From the NCBI GenBank assembly GCA_030180135.1, contig CM058239.1, positions 64,859,823 through 64,923,822 on the forward strand: 64,000 bases of DNA, in the 5' to 3' direction. Positions 1-10,672 of the stretch are shown here, piece after piece. Position 1 is the first letter of the stretch, and each line of letters begins with the position of its first letter. Both the position numbers and the translations under genes were made by a program. The notes beneath the pieces were generated by a model. It worked only from the letters and a program-made list of their open reading frames with translations, made no database searches and was not told the DNA's origin. This DNA is from Orychophragmus violaceus (lineage: Eukaryota > Streptophyta > Magnoliopsida > Brassicales > Brassicaceae).

Positions 1-750
1 TTTAGCTTCTCCTGGATTCTTGGAATAGAAGTTCCCATTGCTTGCTGCGTCCATAGCTCTCTGATACCAAAAGTCCAAACCTCTGAAAAATGCTCTTAGC
101 CACTGAACCTCAGAGAAACCATGATGTGGACAATCTCTCTGGTACATCTTGAAACGCGCCCAAGCCGCTTTCAGGGCCTCTGTAGGTCCCTGCTCGAATA
201 TCAAGAGGTCTTGTCTAAGCTGTTCGGATCTAGCATCGACATAAAAGTGTCTAAGGAACCCCTTCTTGACTGCAGCCCAAGTAGTCAAAGATCCTGGTGG
301 TAGCTGTTTCAACCAGTGAGATGCTTCTCCATTAAGAGAGAATGGGAAGAGCTTGCAGAAAAGATAATCAGAAGAAACTCCCTCAGCCTTAATACTGCTA
401 GCCAATTCTTCAAATGTGTCTATGTGATCCATAGGATGCTCGCTAGAAAGACCATGAAACTGATGTTGTCCAACCAATGCGTAGTACTCTGGCTTCAGCT
501 CAAAATCAGCTCTGGTAAATGAAGGTAGTCGAAGCGCAGACCGATTAGCGTAGGACAGATCCGGTCTGTTGTAATCAGCAAGTGTTTTCTCGCGACCATC
601 TTCCTCTCGTCGATGTTCCGCGCCCACGGCAACATCTGGTATGATGGGGTTTCCTTCCCCATCCTGTTTCTGACCCTTTGTGTTGCATATATGACCCTCC
701 TGGTCTCGTAAAATGCCGTTCTCACCGCGAATCAGAATCACAGGTTCCAT
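1..750 (-). CDS. gag: Athila-like Ty3/gypsy gag polyprotein (partial, runs off window start)
   Basis: Read on the minus strand from an ATG at 750, the frame is open for all 250 codons to the window edge. Residues about 80-230 form a retrotransposon gag (capsid) domain: a DFELKPEYYALVG block, then HPMDHIDTFEELASSIKAEG, then KLFPFSLNGEASHWLKQLPP, then a WARFKMYQRDCPHHGFSE helix. This motif order is typical of plant Athila-type Ty3/gypsy gag. Capsid assembles the cytoplasmic virus-like particle that packages element RNA. The gene lies directly behind a leader, a tRNA-Asp-type primer site and an LTR, as expected. No frameshift or stop is visible, so this copy is not obviously dead. The rest of gag and pol lie left of the window. 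Confidence 0.85.
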   Translation of the reverse strand, partial: MEPVILIRGENGILRDQEGHICNTKGQKQDGEGNPIIPDVAVGAEHRREEDGREKTLADYNRPDLSYANRSALRLPSFTRADFELKPEYYALVGQHQFHGLSSEHPMDHIDTFEELASSIKAEGVSSDYLFCKLFPFSLNGEASHWLKQLPPGSLTTWAAVKKGFLRHFYVDARSEQLRQDLLIFEQGPTEALKAAWARFKMYQRDCPHHGFSEVQWLRAFFRGLDFWYQRAMDAASNGNFYSKNPGEAK

Positions 751-802
751 AGAAAGAATCCTGCTAAAGTGCTCAAGCTCTCGCTGTCTCTGGTCGCGGC
801 TG

Positions 803-837
803 GTGTCGATCGATTCACTATGAGTGTCGATCCACAC
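803..837. repeat. Dimer of the GTGTCGATCGACAC palindrome, Athila-like leader
   Basis: Two degenerate 14-bp units lie at 803-816 (GTGTCGATCGATTC) and 824-837 (GTGTCGATCCACAC). Their starts are exactly 21 bp apart, with a 7-bp spacer. They sit between the PBS and the gag start codon. Confidence 0.75.
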
Positions 838-945
838 TATGCGATTCCTGCGATACCAAATAAACAAGAACGTGACTAAACAGAAAATAAAAGAAAAATG
901 CTTAGTCTAAATTCTAATACTGAATCTATCGGCGAACTCAAAGAG

Positions 946-963
946 TCCTCGGCAACGGCGCCA
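946..963 (-). other. Primer-binding site (tRNA-Asp type) of the Athila-like element
   Basis: The minus strand reads TGGCGCCGTTGCCGAGGA seven bases inside the LTR edge. It matches the leader TGGCGCCGTTGCCGGGGA usual for Athila elements, complementary to the 3' end of tRNA-Asp, with one difference. It fixes the element as minus-strand with its 5' LTR at higher coordinates. Confidence 0.8.
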
Positions 964-969
964 AAAACT

Positions 970-2174
970 TGATAGGCTCAGAGTTTTAATCATATTCTAC
1001 TGGAAGTGCACAATTATGTGATTGTAGTATAAAAGGTATCGAATCCCACAGAGACTCTAGTTTCACGCGATAGACTATATGCAGTAGAATTAAGCTAAGC
1101 AAGACAAGTGAAAGCGGTAAAGAAAACAGTAAATCAGAGTAGCAAAGTGAACGGTGTGTAAGCAATTAACAAAGGTGTCAGGTTTCAGGAGTTCTCAGGA
1201 AGTCAGGAAATCAGATAGCAGATAATCAGGATTCAATCTATAGCACTCTTGAACTAGAATCACAGAAGTAAAACTAACCAGCTCTCGTTGTGATAATTAT
1301 CTATGTCTAACAACCTAGCAAGCCAACTCTCGTTGTGAATCCTAGAGTTCTAAACATGCATTAATTCCAAGTTCGTTCGTTCACAACTTCTCTAGACCAA
1401 ATATCTTTGCGAATAGATAAGTTGCTCACACTAAGTTTATTCAGATTATGACTCACCCTCTCGCGCTATTATCAATTATCTCAGATCTAAACTCTAGGTG
1501 ATCAGTCCAGAATTCAGTATTAAGCACAACTTAGGTGAAGAACTAGATAATGAATCCTAATCAATCAGTTAATCTAGCATTCCTTCAAATCCCTAACGAG
1601 AATCCCTAACCTAACAAGATATCTACTCAGACATAGCAATCATAACAGAAAATATAGTCAAAATAGATATCATAGATGAATCAAAAAAAGTAAGAACAGG
1701 GGTTCGAAATCAGGTCTCTCTCGAGAACCAAACCAGCCCCAAATCTCCTAATCTCTCTAGAACAAAACTCTGAATAAAACATAAGAAAAGCTTAGATCAA
1801 AACTTAGCCTCACAAGTGGCTGTAAAACCTAATTAAAAGCTAAAACACGAATTGGGTCACTTTGTAATTATTGGAAACTTCTGGGTCAAGTTGCAATTTC
1901 CAAATCTTCATTAAAACTCGCGAGATGACTCTGTCACGACCTTGTGTCGACCGATGCACAATACGTGTCGATCGACACAAGTGTCTGATATCGGCAGTGA
2001 CTTCTTCTTCTCGGGCAATTGCTCCAAAATGCTCCAGAGTGCGCCATAATGTCCAAGTAATCTACAAACGTGCTAAAACCTGTAAAGTACCTGAAAGGAC
2101 TCGAAAGACTCTATAGAAGACTCGATTATGTATATATATCATGGCCCAAAACAACTAAAAACCATGATATATCA
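970..2174 (-). mobile_element. 5' LTR of the Athila-like element
   Basis: In plus coordinates the segment begins TGATAGGCTC next to the PBS and ends CATGATATATCA, so the ends are TGATA...TATCA as in an LTR. At 1205 bp it fits Athila-type LTRs. It is non-coding; short open frames inside show no family signature. A palindrome dimer lies at 1944-1978. The partner LTR is outside the window, so neither LTR identity nor a target duplication can be checked. Confidence 0.75.
1944..1978. repeat. Dimer of the GTGTCGATCGACAC palindrome inside the Athila-like LTR
   Basis: Units lie at 1944-1957 (GTGTCGACCGATGC) and 1965-1978 (GTGTCGATCGACAC, perfect). Period is 21 bp with a 7-bp spacer, the same geometry as at 803-837. 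Confidence 0.8.
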
Positions 2175-3063
2175 AATAGTCACAAGAAGAAGCTAACCAA
2201 ACGTGCACCCCTTGATGTAAGAGCTGACAATCTATTACCCATCAGCCAGGAAAGCAATGGTAATGATAAACTTATTGTTTTGGAGAATATTGATGATCAG
2301 TATTGTTTGTGTAAAAAAATGGAACAACTTTCAAGGGCATGCCCAAGCCAGGTGATCAAAGATCTGTTTGATGATGCTGAGATCAACACTGAAGAGAATA
2401 AAGGAGAAGTGTTTGAAACCTTTTAATCTTCTACAACATCCACGATTGGTAATGAGCATATGGTGACCAGAAACATTCCAAGAATTCAAGATCAAGATAA
2501 GTGTTCTCTTACTTTTTATTCTGATTTTGTGATTCAAAATAAATTAACTTGTGAATAACTAACTGGTTTTGAACAGGTAAAGCCGAGAAGTTTTTGTTTC
2601 ATTTTCACAGATCTATAAAGAAGATACACAAAATGAAGTACCAAAGAGAGCACCAATGGATCATGATCTGGAGCTCACAGCAAGCCTTGCACAACACCCG
2701 GTCTTTGATTTATTCTTTGGAAAAAACCAGAGCAAGCTCAGTAAGAAAACTAGTTCGATTGATGCAAAGCCTAGTTTGTTTGTGCTAGTCACTCAAGAAG
2801 AAGAGAAACGATTTTGTTTAAGCCATGTGAAAAAGATTTTTTGTTTCAAACTTGATTTTTTACAAACTGATTTCAAATTTTGAAACTCCTAAACTTGAAA
2901 AGTTTTTGAAACCAAAGAGTTTTCTACTTAATGAAGTGAGAGGTTTTAAACTTGATTTGGATTCATTCAGAGAAAACTGTGACATTTTGAGCTTTAATGT
3001 GAGAAATTGTTTTTTTGTTAAAAGGTTTTCTAATCCTAAACATGTACTCACGTTGAATCTTTA
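2175..3063 (+). pseudogene. Unrecognised decayed coding remnant
   Basis: Several plus-strand open stretches follow each other with frame changes. One at about 2175-2426 contains KKLTKRAPLDVRADNLLP. Another at about 2630-2883 contains VPKRAPMDHDLELTASL. The last, about 2852-3064, contains FLLNEVRGFKLDLDSFREN. The repeated KRAPxD word and charged composition suggest a broken protein-coding repeat. No catalytic or structural motif I know is present, and I cannot name a family. It forms the flank of the Athila-like LTR. Confidence 0.35.
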
Positions 3064-3858
3064 ATTTTGGATATATTATAGTAGTTATGTTTTTATATAA
3101 TTTAATGTTTTAGGGTTTGTATTTAGGGTTTAAGGTTTTGACTATCCCCAGATGAATTTGTGGCAAACTTATATTGATAAGGTTCAAGGTTACAACATCC
3201 ACACTCCTTTTGAGATTTATTCTCACAAATGGTCATGTAGAAGACCATTGTGATTAAACATCAAAAGCATCAAGATATCATAAACTCTTATCTTCAAAAT
3301 ATCATCAAAAGCTAAAACTTTTGAAAGCAATAGTGAACCGCTAATAGTTTTAAGTCTAAGGTATTATTTGTGATTCGTGTGATGAAGCTATCAGCCAATG
3401 AAATTATTATGATTTACTTAATATATAATTATCAAAAATGATTTAAATAAAATAAAGTGATAAATTTTTTAAAAATGTTAAAATATTAAGAGATTTAAAA
3501 TAATAAACTATGTATATAGAATAACTAAAATAATTTAAAACTAATTAAACATGAGTTATTATTCTTAAATATTTTTAATTAATTCTATGTTATTTACATA
3601 TGTACTGATTTACATATTAGTTTTATGTATATATTTAATAGTTAAATTATGTTTTATAGTTTATGATTAAGAGTTTAAGGTTTAGAGTTTATGATTTATG
3701 GTTGGGATATATGGTTTGAGGGGGCTATGTACTAAAGTTTTAAGTTAATGTTTGAAAATATTAGATTGGAAAATAAAAATTCTCTATATAAAGGTTGAAT
3801 CTTAGTTTTTGTTATGTTGTAGTAATTGAAGTTTTAGTAATTAGATTTTGGTTTATAC
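3064..3858. other. AT-rich non-coding stretch
   Basis: No open frame of note. The sequence is strongly AT-rich with scattered TTTAGGGTTT words near 3108-3135 and 3668-3690. It may be internal sequence of the CACTA element that ends at 4267, but no second terminus was seen. Confidence 0.5.
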
Positions 3859-3893
3859 TTTAGGGTTTTAGGGTTTGTTAGGGTTTAGGGTTT
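3859..3893 (+). repeat. Short interstitial telomere-like tract (TTTAGGG)
   Basis: Four to five imperfect TTTAGGG/TTAGGG units stand in a row immediately beside the subterminal repeats of the CACTA terminus. The unit is the plant telomere word, but the tract is too short to mark a chromosome end. Confidence 0.7.
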
Positions 3894-4267
3894 AGCGACT
3901 ACTTGGTGACTAATTTTTCGGTCTCGACAATAGTCGTTAATTAGTCGTAATTTGGCGACTTAGAAACTAGTTTGCAATTGTATTACGACTACCAATATAT
4001 ATTCGTATAGTAGTTGCTAATTTATGACCAACAAAGATAGTCGCTAATTTAATCGCAAAATTAGCGACTACTTGATGTCTGATTTTTTCAGTCTCGACAA
4101 TAGTCGTAAATTGGCGACTAAATTAGTAACTACCTTTTTAGTCGTAAATTAACGATTAATATATGACCATATTTTAATAGTCATAATACAGTCGTAAACT
4201 AGTCTCCAAGTAGTCGCAAATTTTACGACTACAAATATAGTCGCAAAAACGATGTTTTCTTGTAGTG
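3894..4267 (-). mobile_element. CACTA (En/Spm) transposon terminus with subterminal repeats
   Basis: The right edge read on the minus strand is CACTACAAGAAAAC, the canonical terminal inverted repeat of plant CACTA elements. Inside it, GCGACTA / TAGTCGC words recur many times in both orientations across about 370 bp (for example at 3895, 4045, 4066, 4113 and 4213), as expected of transposase-binding subterminal repeats. No transposase is present and no second CACTA end was found to the left, so this is a truncated or end-deleted copy. It abuts a Ty3/gypsy gag remnant. Confidence 0.8.
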
Positions 4268-4885
4268 TTGGGTCAGTCTCCTCAACTTGGAATGAATCTC
4301 ACGTTGGTAGTGGCTAGGCAAAAACCTTCTTCTCATGAGGAGCTTCATTCTTCCCAAGTTTCAATAGGGTATCTGATCCCACCAGCTCAAGGCATAATCA
4401 AAAAACTCAGTAACAACTACCTTAGCCCTATTAATGTCTACATAATTTTGGCAGTTGAAACCAGATCAACCTTATTCTCCCAATCCAAATAAGAATATGT
4501 ATTGTTTGTTCCATGGAAGGATATGATATTTATCTTAAGACCATTGAGATTCTCTTGCATAAGGTCCTTGCCTTCCCTTGCCCGTCTGGTTCTCCTCTAC
4601 CTTCTTTGAGATGAAGGGTTATGGGTGTTGTAGTAGTAATGTGTAGCTTCATCTCTAGGATATCTTCTTTGTTCTATGCCTTCTTGTTTCCTTTCTCTAC
4701 CAGAAGAATGATTATCTCAGTTTGTTTGATTATGACTCAGCTCCTGCTTCATGGTTTCAAACTTACCATCCTTCAGCTTTTCCATTTGCTTTGTAATTTG
4801 GGTTGTGATGGCTTCAATCATAAGTTTGTGGCTTATGTTATGACTTCTTTCTTCGTCCTCTTCAAAGATCTTGAAACAAATTAGA
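4268..4885 (-). pseudogene. gag: Ty3/gypsy gag remnant
   Basis: On the minus strand, translated blocks read ISFHGTNNTYSYLDWENKVD, NCQNYVDINRAKVVVTEFF, ALSWWDQI and MKLLMRRRFLPSHYQREIH. This is the conserved core of the plant Ty3/gypsy retrotransposon gag domain. An upstream charged helix (EAITTQITKQMEKLKDGKFE) precedes an in-frame stop. The domain is cut off at 4268 exactly where the CACTA terminus begins, so the transposon probably inserted into this gag. The remainder was not found on the other side. Confidence 0.75.
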
Positions 4886-5131
4886 CAAACTCAGCAGTAA
4901 CTAGTCCTTACAGATTATGGTACTAAACACTCTTAGAACTGAAGAAATTAAAACAGAATCACACATGAACTACTAACAGATTTCGAATGATGATGATCAG
5001 AATAAGAGTGGTCAATTTCGAAATTATTTGAAGAACAAATTGTTTAATATCGATGATTAAACTTTGAAATGGACCACATGAAATGATGAAATCAAAGAGA
5101 TAACAAGATGCAAACTATTGTTTTGGATATA

Positions 5132-5173
<42 letters not shown>

Positions 5174-5283
5174 GGTGTACATATTTTCAATTAGTATATG
5201 TATGTGACCTTGATGAACGACTGTTTCATGTTTTTAGCTGATTGGCGGAATGCAATTGGCCTTGAACCTGAATAAGCTTATTT
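4886..5283. other. Non-coding spacer with a (TG)n microsatellite
   Basis: No gene seen. A perfect TG dinucleotide tract of about 19 units spans 5134-5171. The rest is AT-rich and unremarkable. Confidence 0.7.
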
Positions 5284-5455
5284 TGTTGGATGTGCTGCAT
5301 ATAATTTTGTGTAATTAATATTCAATAGAATGAATTACAAAGAGGAGCGTATGATACATTTATACAGAGGTTAAGAGAAGAAGAAAGAACCTACGATATT
5401 TAGGTAGTAAATACATAGATATTAACATAACTACATATATATACTTTCCATATCT
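5284..5455 (-). mobile_element. 3' LTR of Copia-1 (short)
   Basis: The left edge TGTTGGATGTGCTGC is the reverse complement of an LTR ending ...CATCCAACA. On the right lies a minus-strand purine tract GTGGGGGCG, a polypurine tract, at about 5462-5470, immediately upstream of the pol remnant. The exact LTR start near 5455 is uncertain because no TG is evident. Confidence 0.5.
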
Positions 5456-5517
5456 TATACGCCCCCACAAGACGGATCAGCAATGGCGAGTCCGATCTTG
5501 GTCAAAAAATTTTGTAA

Positions 5518-6050
5518 TCATGATCCTATAAGAGGCTTTGTGAGAGCATCCGTGAGTTGTTCGGCAGAAGTGGTATGCATGACCCGTAGTTGTCCTGATT
5601 GAAACAAATTGCGCACAATTGATAGTGAAGAGCTAAGTTCTTCATGCGAGAATGGAATACCGGATTTTCTGCAAGGTAAGTTGCACCAATATTTTCGCAA
5701 TATATGGGCGGTGTAGTTTGCGATTTGAGGCCAAGTTCTTTGAGTAAAGAGTTGATTCAATAGACCTCGGATGCAGTGGATGTAATGGCAACGTACTCTG
5801 CTTCAGGGGATGAGCGCACAACACACTTTTGTTTCCTAGAAGACCAAGAGATCGGTTGGCTTCCATTGTAGACAATGTAGGCACTTGTGGTTGTGTAGTC
5901 ATCTTTGTCCCCTGCCCAATCTGCATCTGTGAAAGCATGAAGAGTCAGCGTATTGTTTTTTGAGTAGAATATGCTGTGAGATTGAGTGCCAAAAATATAG
6001 CGCAAGATACATTTCACCGCTATACAATGATCGTCAGTTGGTTTATACAT
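5518..6050 (-). pseudogene. pol: Copia-1 RNase H and pol C-terminus (broken)
   Basis: The minus-strand frame 5757-6050 carries a Ty1/copia RNase H: LHAFTDADWAGDKDD holds the first catalytic Asp and SSPEAEYVAITSTASEV the Glu. A second frame, 5518-5760, completes it (NLPCRKSGIPFSHEELS) and ends with the usual copia tail TSAEQLTDALTKPL. A frameshift near 5757 separates the two. In the element this enzyme removes RNA from the RNA:DNA hybrid during reverse transcription; this copy cannot make it intact. Confidence 0.8.
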
Positions 6051-6860
6051 GAACTAGGACATCTTGTTGATGGCGTAGGAAATGTATGTATGTGTCAGAG
6101 AAAGATATTGGTGACCCCCAACAACAGCATGATATTGTGTCGGTTCTAGCATTGGTTCCCCAGTGTTGAGAGTGAGTGTGACAGAGGGGAAAAATTGTTG
6201 TTGGTACGGATTTTCAATTGGTCATCTTGTTCTTAAATAATATATTTGCAATATAACGACGTTGGGTTAGTAAAATACCTCGAGTTGTATGAGTAGCTTC
6301 AGTACCAAGAAAGTAAGAGAGAGTGCCCAATTACTTTATTGAAAATCGGTTGGAAAAGGAGGAAATCAAGTTGTTGAGCTGTTGAGAATTGGGCCCCGTG
6401 AGAATGACGTCAACAAAGACAAGCATGTATATGAGACCACCACTTTTGTTGTAGATAAAAACGGGCATCCTCTAGGAGTTAGTGAACCCGTAATGGAGCA
6501 ATAATGCTTTCAATTCGTTGTACTAGGCGTATGGAGTCTGTTAAGACCATAAATTGCTTTGTTAAGCTTGCACACGACTTGTGAATTATCTTTATGTTTG
6601 AGCCATGTATACTTCATCATGAAGTTTCCCTTAAATAAATGCGTGACTAACATCAATTTGATGAATGGGCCAGTTGCTGGAGACTGAAACGATAAGTACA
6701 AGTCTTGTTGTTGCCGGTTTGATGACAGGGCTGAAAATATCGTGATAGTCAATGCTCGGACGTTTATTGAATGCTTTAGCAACAAGAGGCGTCTTAAACC
6801 TGTCAACAGAGCCATCATCATTACGTTTAATTGTGAAAACCCACTGTCAATGCTCGGCCG
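6051..6860 (-). pseudogene. pol: Copia-1 reverse transcriptase remnant
   Basis: Minus-strand fragments in shifting frames read WVFTIKRNDDGSVDRFK, HDIFSPVIKPATTRLVLSL and IHQIDVSHAFIQGKLHDEVYM, matching the conserved N-terminal half of copia reverse transcriptase. The QxDVxxAFLxG block is still legible, but multiple stops and frame changes follow. The catalytic YVDD region (about 6400-6450) is disrupted. Confidence 0.7.
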
Positions 6861-7838
6861 CTGATTGAATCTTATAGCAACAAGACGCGCCTTAAATCTG
6901 GTGTAAAATCTGGTGTAAAATCTGCAATATCAGACTCAAAAGAAGAACTAGTAACATGTCTTGAGGTATAAATTCGAGATGTTATGCGATCTAAACAAAA
7001 AATAGGCATTTTTTGGTGGAGTAACCTAAGAAAACACATGGACATGATCGATCGTCTAATTTTCACAAATCATATGATTTAAGCCAAGGGAAGCATGAAC
7101 ATCCAAAAATCTTTAATTTTGAATAATTGGTATTTGACCAAAACGACATTGAAAAGCTAATTTTTGAAAAAATAATTTGTGTCGGCATGCGGCTTATAAG
7201 ATAAACTGCAGTAGTTAGTGCGTAAGTTCAATATGACTTTGGCATCGAAGCTTGTGACAAAAGAGAGAGAGACCAGTTTCGACAATATGTCGATGTCTAC
7301 GCTCGGGTATGCCATAATGTTCTGGCGTGTGTGGAAGAGTGGTGAAATGAGAAATACCATTTGTCGATAAAAACTTGATAAAGCGATAAATTAACTTCCA
7401 TTATCAGAATAAAGGGTTTTTCGTTTGTGTTAAAATCGATTTTCAACCAAAGTTTTAAACCGCTTGAAAATATCTAAAACTGGGATTTTTGTTTGAGTGG
7501 GTAGAACTACTTATACCAAGTAAAATGATCAACAAAAAATACATAATATTTGAAATTATCTATTGAAATAATTGGTGAGGTCCAAACATCAGAAAACACA
7601 ACATCGAGAGGTTGAGACGAAAGAAGGGTAGAAGTAGAAAACGGAAGCTTATGCATTTTATTAATAGAGCAATCACTACAAGGCTTGTAAAGTAAATCTT
7701 TCGAAGACAATGGTAAATGAAATGTTAAATAGTAGTGCGTAAAACAGGTAATGCAGGATGTCCTAATCTAGCATGCCAATCAGATAATGACGTCTTTACT
7801 ACAGACGCATAAGCAAGAGACAGAAGTGTCTACGATCC
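6861..7838 (-). pseudogene. pol: Copia-1 integrase remnant
   Basis: Minus-strand pieces include DLLYKPCSDCSINKMHKLPF (zinc-binding CxxC region) followed by DVVFSDVWTSPIISIDNFKYY, with the first catalytic Asp in the SDVW motif (frame 7507-7710). Weaker downstream traces run 7360-6872 (for example LEFIPQDM-like connector sequence). Stops and frameshifts are frequent. Confidence 0.65.
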
Positions 7839-8130
7839 TTATTTTGGCCACTCATAAGTGCCACCTTTAGGTTTGTCTTCCAAATGAAGTGCCCCCGTAT
7901 TCAGATCGCGAACCTGAAAATATGTTGGTATAATTGTGACAACAACACCATTAGTGGAGCATAGTTGAAAAACCAATATAATATTTTTGTCAAGAGATAG
8001 GAATGCATAACACATCTTTAAGAAAGAAAGGATTATGGAGAGAATGAAGAGATAAAGAACCAATATGTGTGATTTATTGGGCAGATCCATCACCGAGAAG
8101 CACATCATCACCACCATTGTATGGAGCGTG
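7839..8130 (-). pseudogene. pol: Copia-1 protease/pre-integrase remnant
   Basis: The minus-strand stretch contains NNTGGDDVLLGDGS-like sequence, then HIGSLSLHSLHNPFFLKDVL, the usual copia block between protease and integrase. Frames change at least once. The protease active site is not clearly legible. Confidence 0.5.
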
Positions 8131-8159
8131 GAGAGAGAGATTTGAAATATCTGAATTCA

Positions 8160-8671
8160 TGTGATGAGGAACACAACTATCGATTAGCCAAGTAGAGGAA
8201 TTTTAACCTGAAGCCATATCCACATTTGCACGAGGCTGCCAATTCCGATAGGGACTTGCCGAACGCCAAGGTTGAGTTGATTGAGGTGATTTCCATTGTT
8301 GTGATGAGCCACAAACAATACAAAATTCTTGGCAGAATTTGGCATTGTGGCCTTGCGGGCCACATGCCTGACATCTTCCAAGTTATGATTGAAGTGTGTG
8401 ATTGGTCGAGTGAAAGCTTTGATTAGAATTGTTGTAGTTATTCTGGGTTTTGTTGTCGCCTCGCCACTGAGTCTGATGTTGATGTTGTGGGCGTGAGTCT
8501 GCATCATTTGATGTGATTGGGCATGTCGTGCCATCTCTTCTTTGCACAAAAGCATAACTTCCTTGATAAGGAGGCGTCGCGAAGTTCCGAGAACGAAATT
8601 GGAGTATTGCGTCCATTCACAGCATCGACCTTGTAAAGAAACCACGATAGTGCTTAGTACTATCCCAAGAC
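8160..8671 (-). pseudogene. gag: Copia-1 gag C-terminal part
   Basis: Minus-strand translation in alternating frames gives AVNGRNTPISFSEL, LCKEEMARHAQSHQ and a Gln/Asn/His-rich linker, then a degenerate zinc-knuckle region (CGPQGHNAKFCQEFC-like, about 8310-8370). This is the C-terminal third of a copia gag, continuing the N-terminal parts at 28785-28819 and 51169-51571. It is cut at 8671 by the Copia-2 3' LTR. Confidence 0.65.
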
Positions 8672-9195
8672 TGTAGTACCCGATAGAACCAAGAGAACAA
8701 ACCCTCAGAGTATTAAAATTTTTATGGAAGAACACTTAGAGAATACTTGAAAGAATTTTAGAGGATAAGAGACCTTATGAAAAACACTCTTTATTTAAAT
8801 TTGCTTTTTATTCACTTGTTCAACTTCTTGTACATATTAAAAATGAAGAAATGAGGAGGTATTTATAGCCTCCATAAGAGTCTTACATAATAATCTAGAT
8901 ATTTCTACTATAACCTCTTTATCCTATATATTTCATAAATCTCTAGAATTCTCTAATATTAATTTATTACAAATTTCTAGATTTTTTTTTACTACACAAC
9001 ATCTGGACTTTTCTATAAGAATATCTTACATAATTATCTTTTAGAATTCTTTAGAACATTTAGAGGAGGTGATGATCTCTAATGATGTTTCTAGAGAAAT
9101 TCTAGAACTTCGGCTTAACTTTGGGTTTATTCCAATAAGGGTAATTGGATTATGAACCCAATATTAAGCTTGATCCAAAATCAAGTTTAACTTCA
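8672..9195 (-). mobile_element. 3' LTR of Copia-2
   Basis: The segment starts TGTAGTACCCGATAG and ends CAAGTTTAACTTCA. A minus-strand polypurine tract AAGGGGGGAG follows at 9199-9209. About 120 bp at its right end are repeated at 28664-28784 at the other end of the element. Confidence 0.75.
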
Positions 9196-9301
9196 ATACT
9201 CCCCCCTTAAACTTAATTTTGTCAACCATCCCAAGCTTTGAACGAAGTAAGTCGAACTGACCTTTCAGTAGCGACTTAGTGAAGATATCTGCAACGATAT
9301 C

Positions 9302-9734
9302 TTAACTTCGAACTTCCAAAGCTTCAATTGTCCCATCAAACACCTTATGCCGTATGAAATGATGTTCCAATTCAATATGTTTTCCTTGCATGAAACACCG
9401 GATTGTTAGCCAGTTTGATAGCACTTTGATTATCTCTGTAGATGAAAACCGGCTTACTGATTGGCTCGAACAGGTTTTCAAGGAGTCTTCGAAGCCATAT
9501 ACACTCTTGAGCTGCGAGTGTTGAAGCTTTATAATCCACGTCAGTTGTATATAATGACAATGTTGCTTGCTTCTTGCTGCACCACGAAACGCTTGTGTCT
9601 CCACATAAGCACACATAGCCTGAAGTATATTTTCGATCATCTAGATCTCCACCAAAGTCAGCATCGGTGAAACCATAGAGTGAAACCTTGGTATTGTACT
9701 TGTACAACAATCCCATGCCAAGAGTTGTCTTCAC
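9302..9734 (-). pseudogene. pol: Copia-2 RNase H domain (altered active site)
   Basis: Minus-strand frame 9372-9734 reads SLYGFTDADFGGDLDDRKYT (catalytic Asp), SLYTTDVDYKASTLAAQECI and YRDNQSAIKLANNPVFHARK. This is the complete layout of a copia RNase H. The usual TEAEY carries Asp in place of the first and last Glu here, and the usual C of YCDNQ is R. It is frame-broken from RT upstream and from the C-terminal tail, which lies in another frame (9302-9371). Not expected to be active. Confidence 0.8.
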
Positions 9735-9739
9735 ATACT

Positions 9740-10672
9740 TTAAGATCTTTTCACCGCTTCTAGATGTGGTTTTCTTGGTTCTTGCATAAACCGGCTTACA
9801 CGAGCAACCGAAAAGGAGATATCATGTCTTGTAATGGTTAAGTATAAAAGGCTTCCGACAAGAGATAGATAAGGTCGAGGATCGGGTAGCAAGGATCCTT
9901 CATCGCGTTTAAGCTTTATGTTCACATCCATGGGAGTAGTACGCGCCTTTCCCTCGTGTACTCCGAACTTCTGAACAATTCTTCTTGCCTAGCTTTGTTG
10001 GCCGATGAATATTCCATCATTTACCCTTTCAAACTCCAAACTAAGAAAGTTGTTCAGCTCACCCAACTTCTTCATCTCAAACCTTATCGACATATCCTCT
10101 TGTAAATGAGTTATTTCAGCATCATCATTCCCCTTAATTATCATATCATCCACGTAAAAAAGGACTATCACGTCGACTCTTCCATTCTTCTTGAAGAATA
10201 GACTTGGATCAGAATTTGATGGCACATACCCGCAAAACTGAAGAATCTGAGCAAGCTTTCCATACCAGGCTCGTAGAGCTTGTTTTAACCCATATAAAGC
10301 CTTATTGAGCTTGCACACATAGTCTGAGTGCTCTCTTGATTTAAAACCAAGTGGTTTCTTCATGAAGATACTCTTATCAAGTTCTCTGTATAAAAATGCA
10401 TTCTTCACGTCTAATTGCCATAAATTCCAACCAAAACTTGCAGCTAAAAATAAAATTGAATGTACTGTAGTCATCTTTGATATTGGGATGAAAGTCTCAT
10501 CATAATCTTCTCCATACTTCTGAGAGAACCCTCGAGCAACCAACTTTTCATTTAAATATGTCAATGCTCCCTTCCGTCTTCCACTTAATTCGATACACCC
10601 ATTTGCAAGAAACAGGTTGGACATCCTTGGGTTTTGGAACCAAGTCCCATGTTTCATTTTTACTGAGGGCAT
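9740..10672 (-). pseudogene. pol: Copia-2 reverse transcriptase and connection region
   Basis: Frame 9989-10672 covers most of the RT domain: YLNEKLVARGFSQKYGEDYDE, WQLDVKNAFLYRELDKSIFM, KLNKALYGLKQALRAWYGKL and the catalytic FYVDDMIIKG are all visible. A stop at 9989 and a new frame 9740-9931 (PRPYLSLVGSLLYLTITRHD) give the connection region. One stop or frameshift thus separates an otherwise well-preserved RT from RNase H. Confidence 0.85.

Noticed and set aside
5134..5171. (TG)n tract as a functional Z-DNA element
   Set aside because: An ordinary dinucleotide microsatellite in non-coding DNA; nothing around it suggests function.
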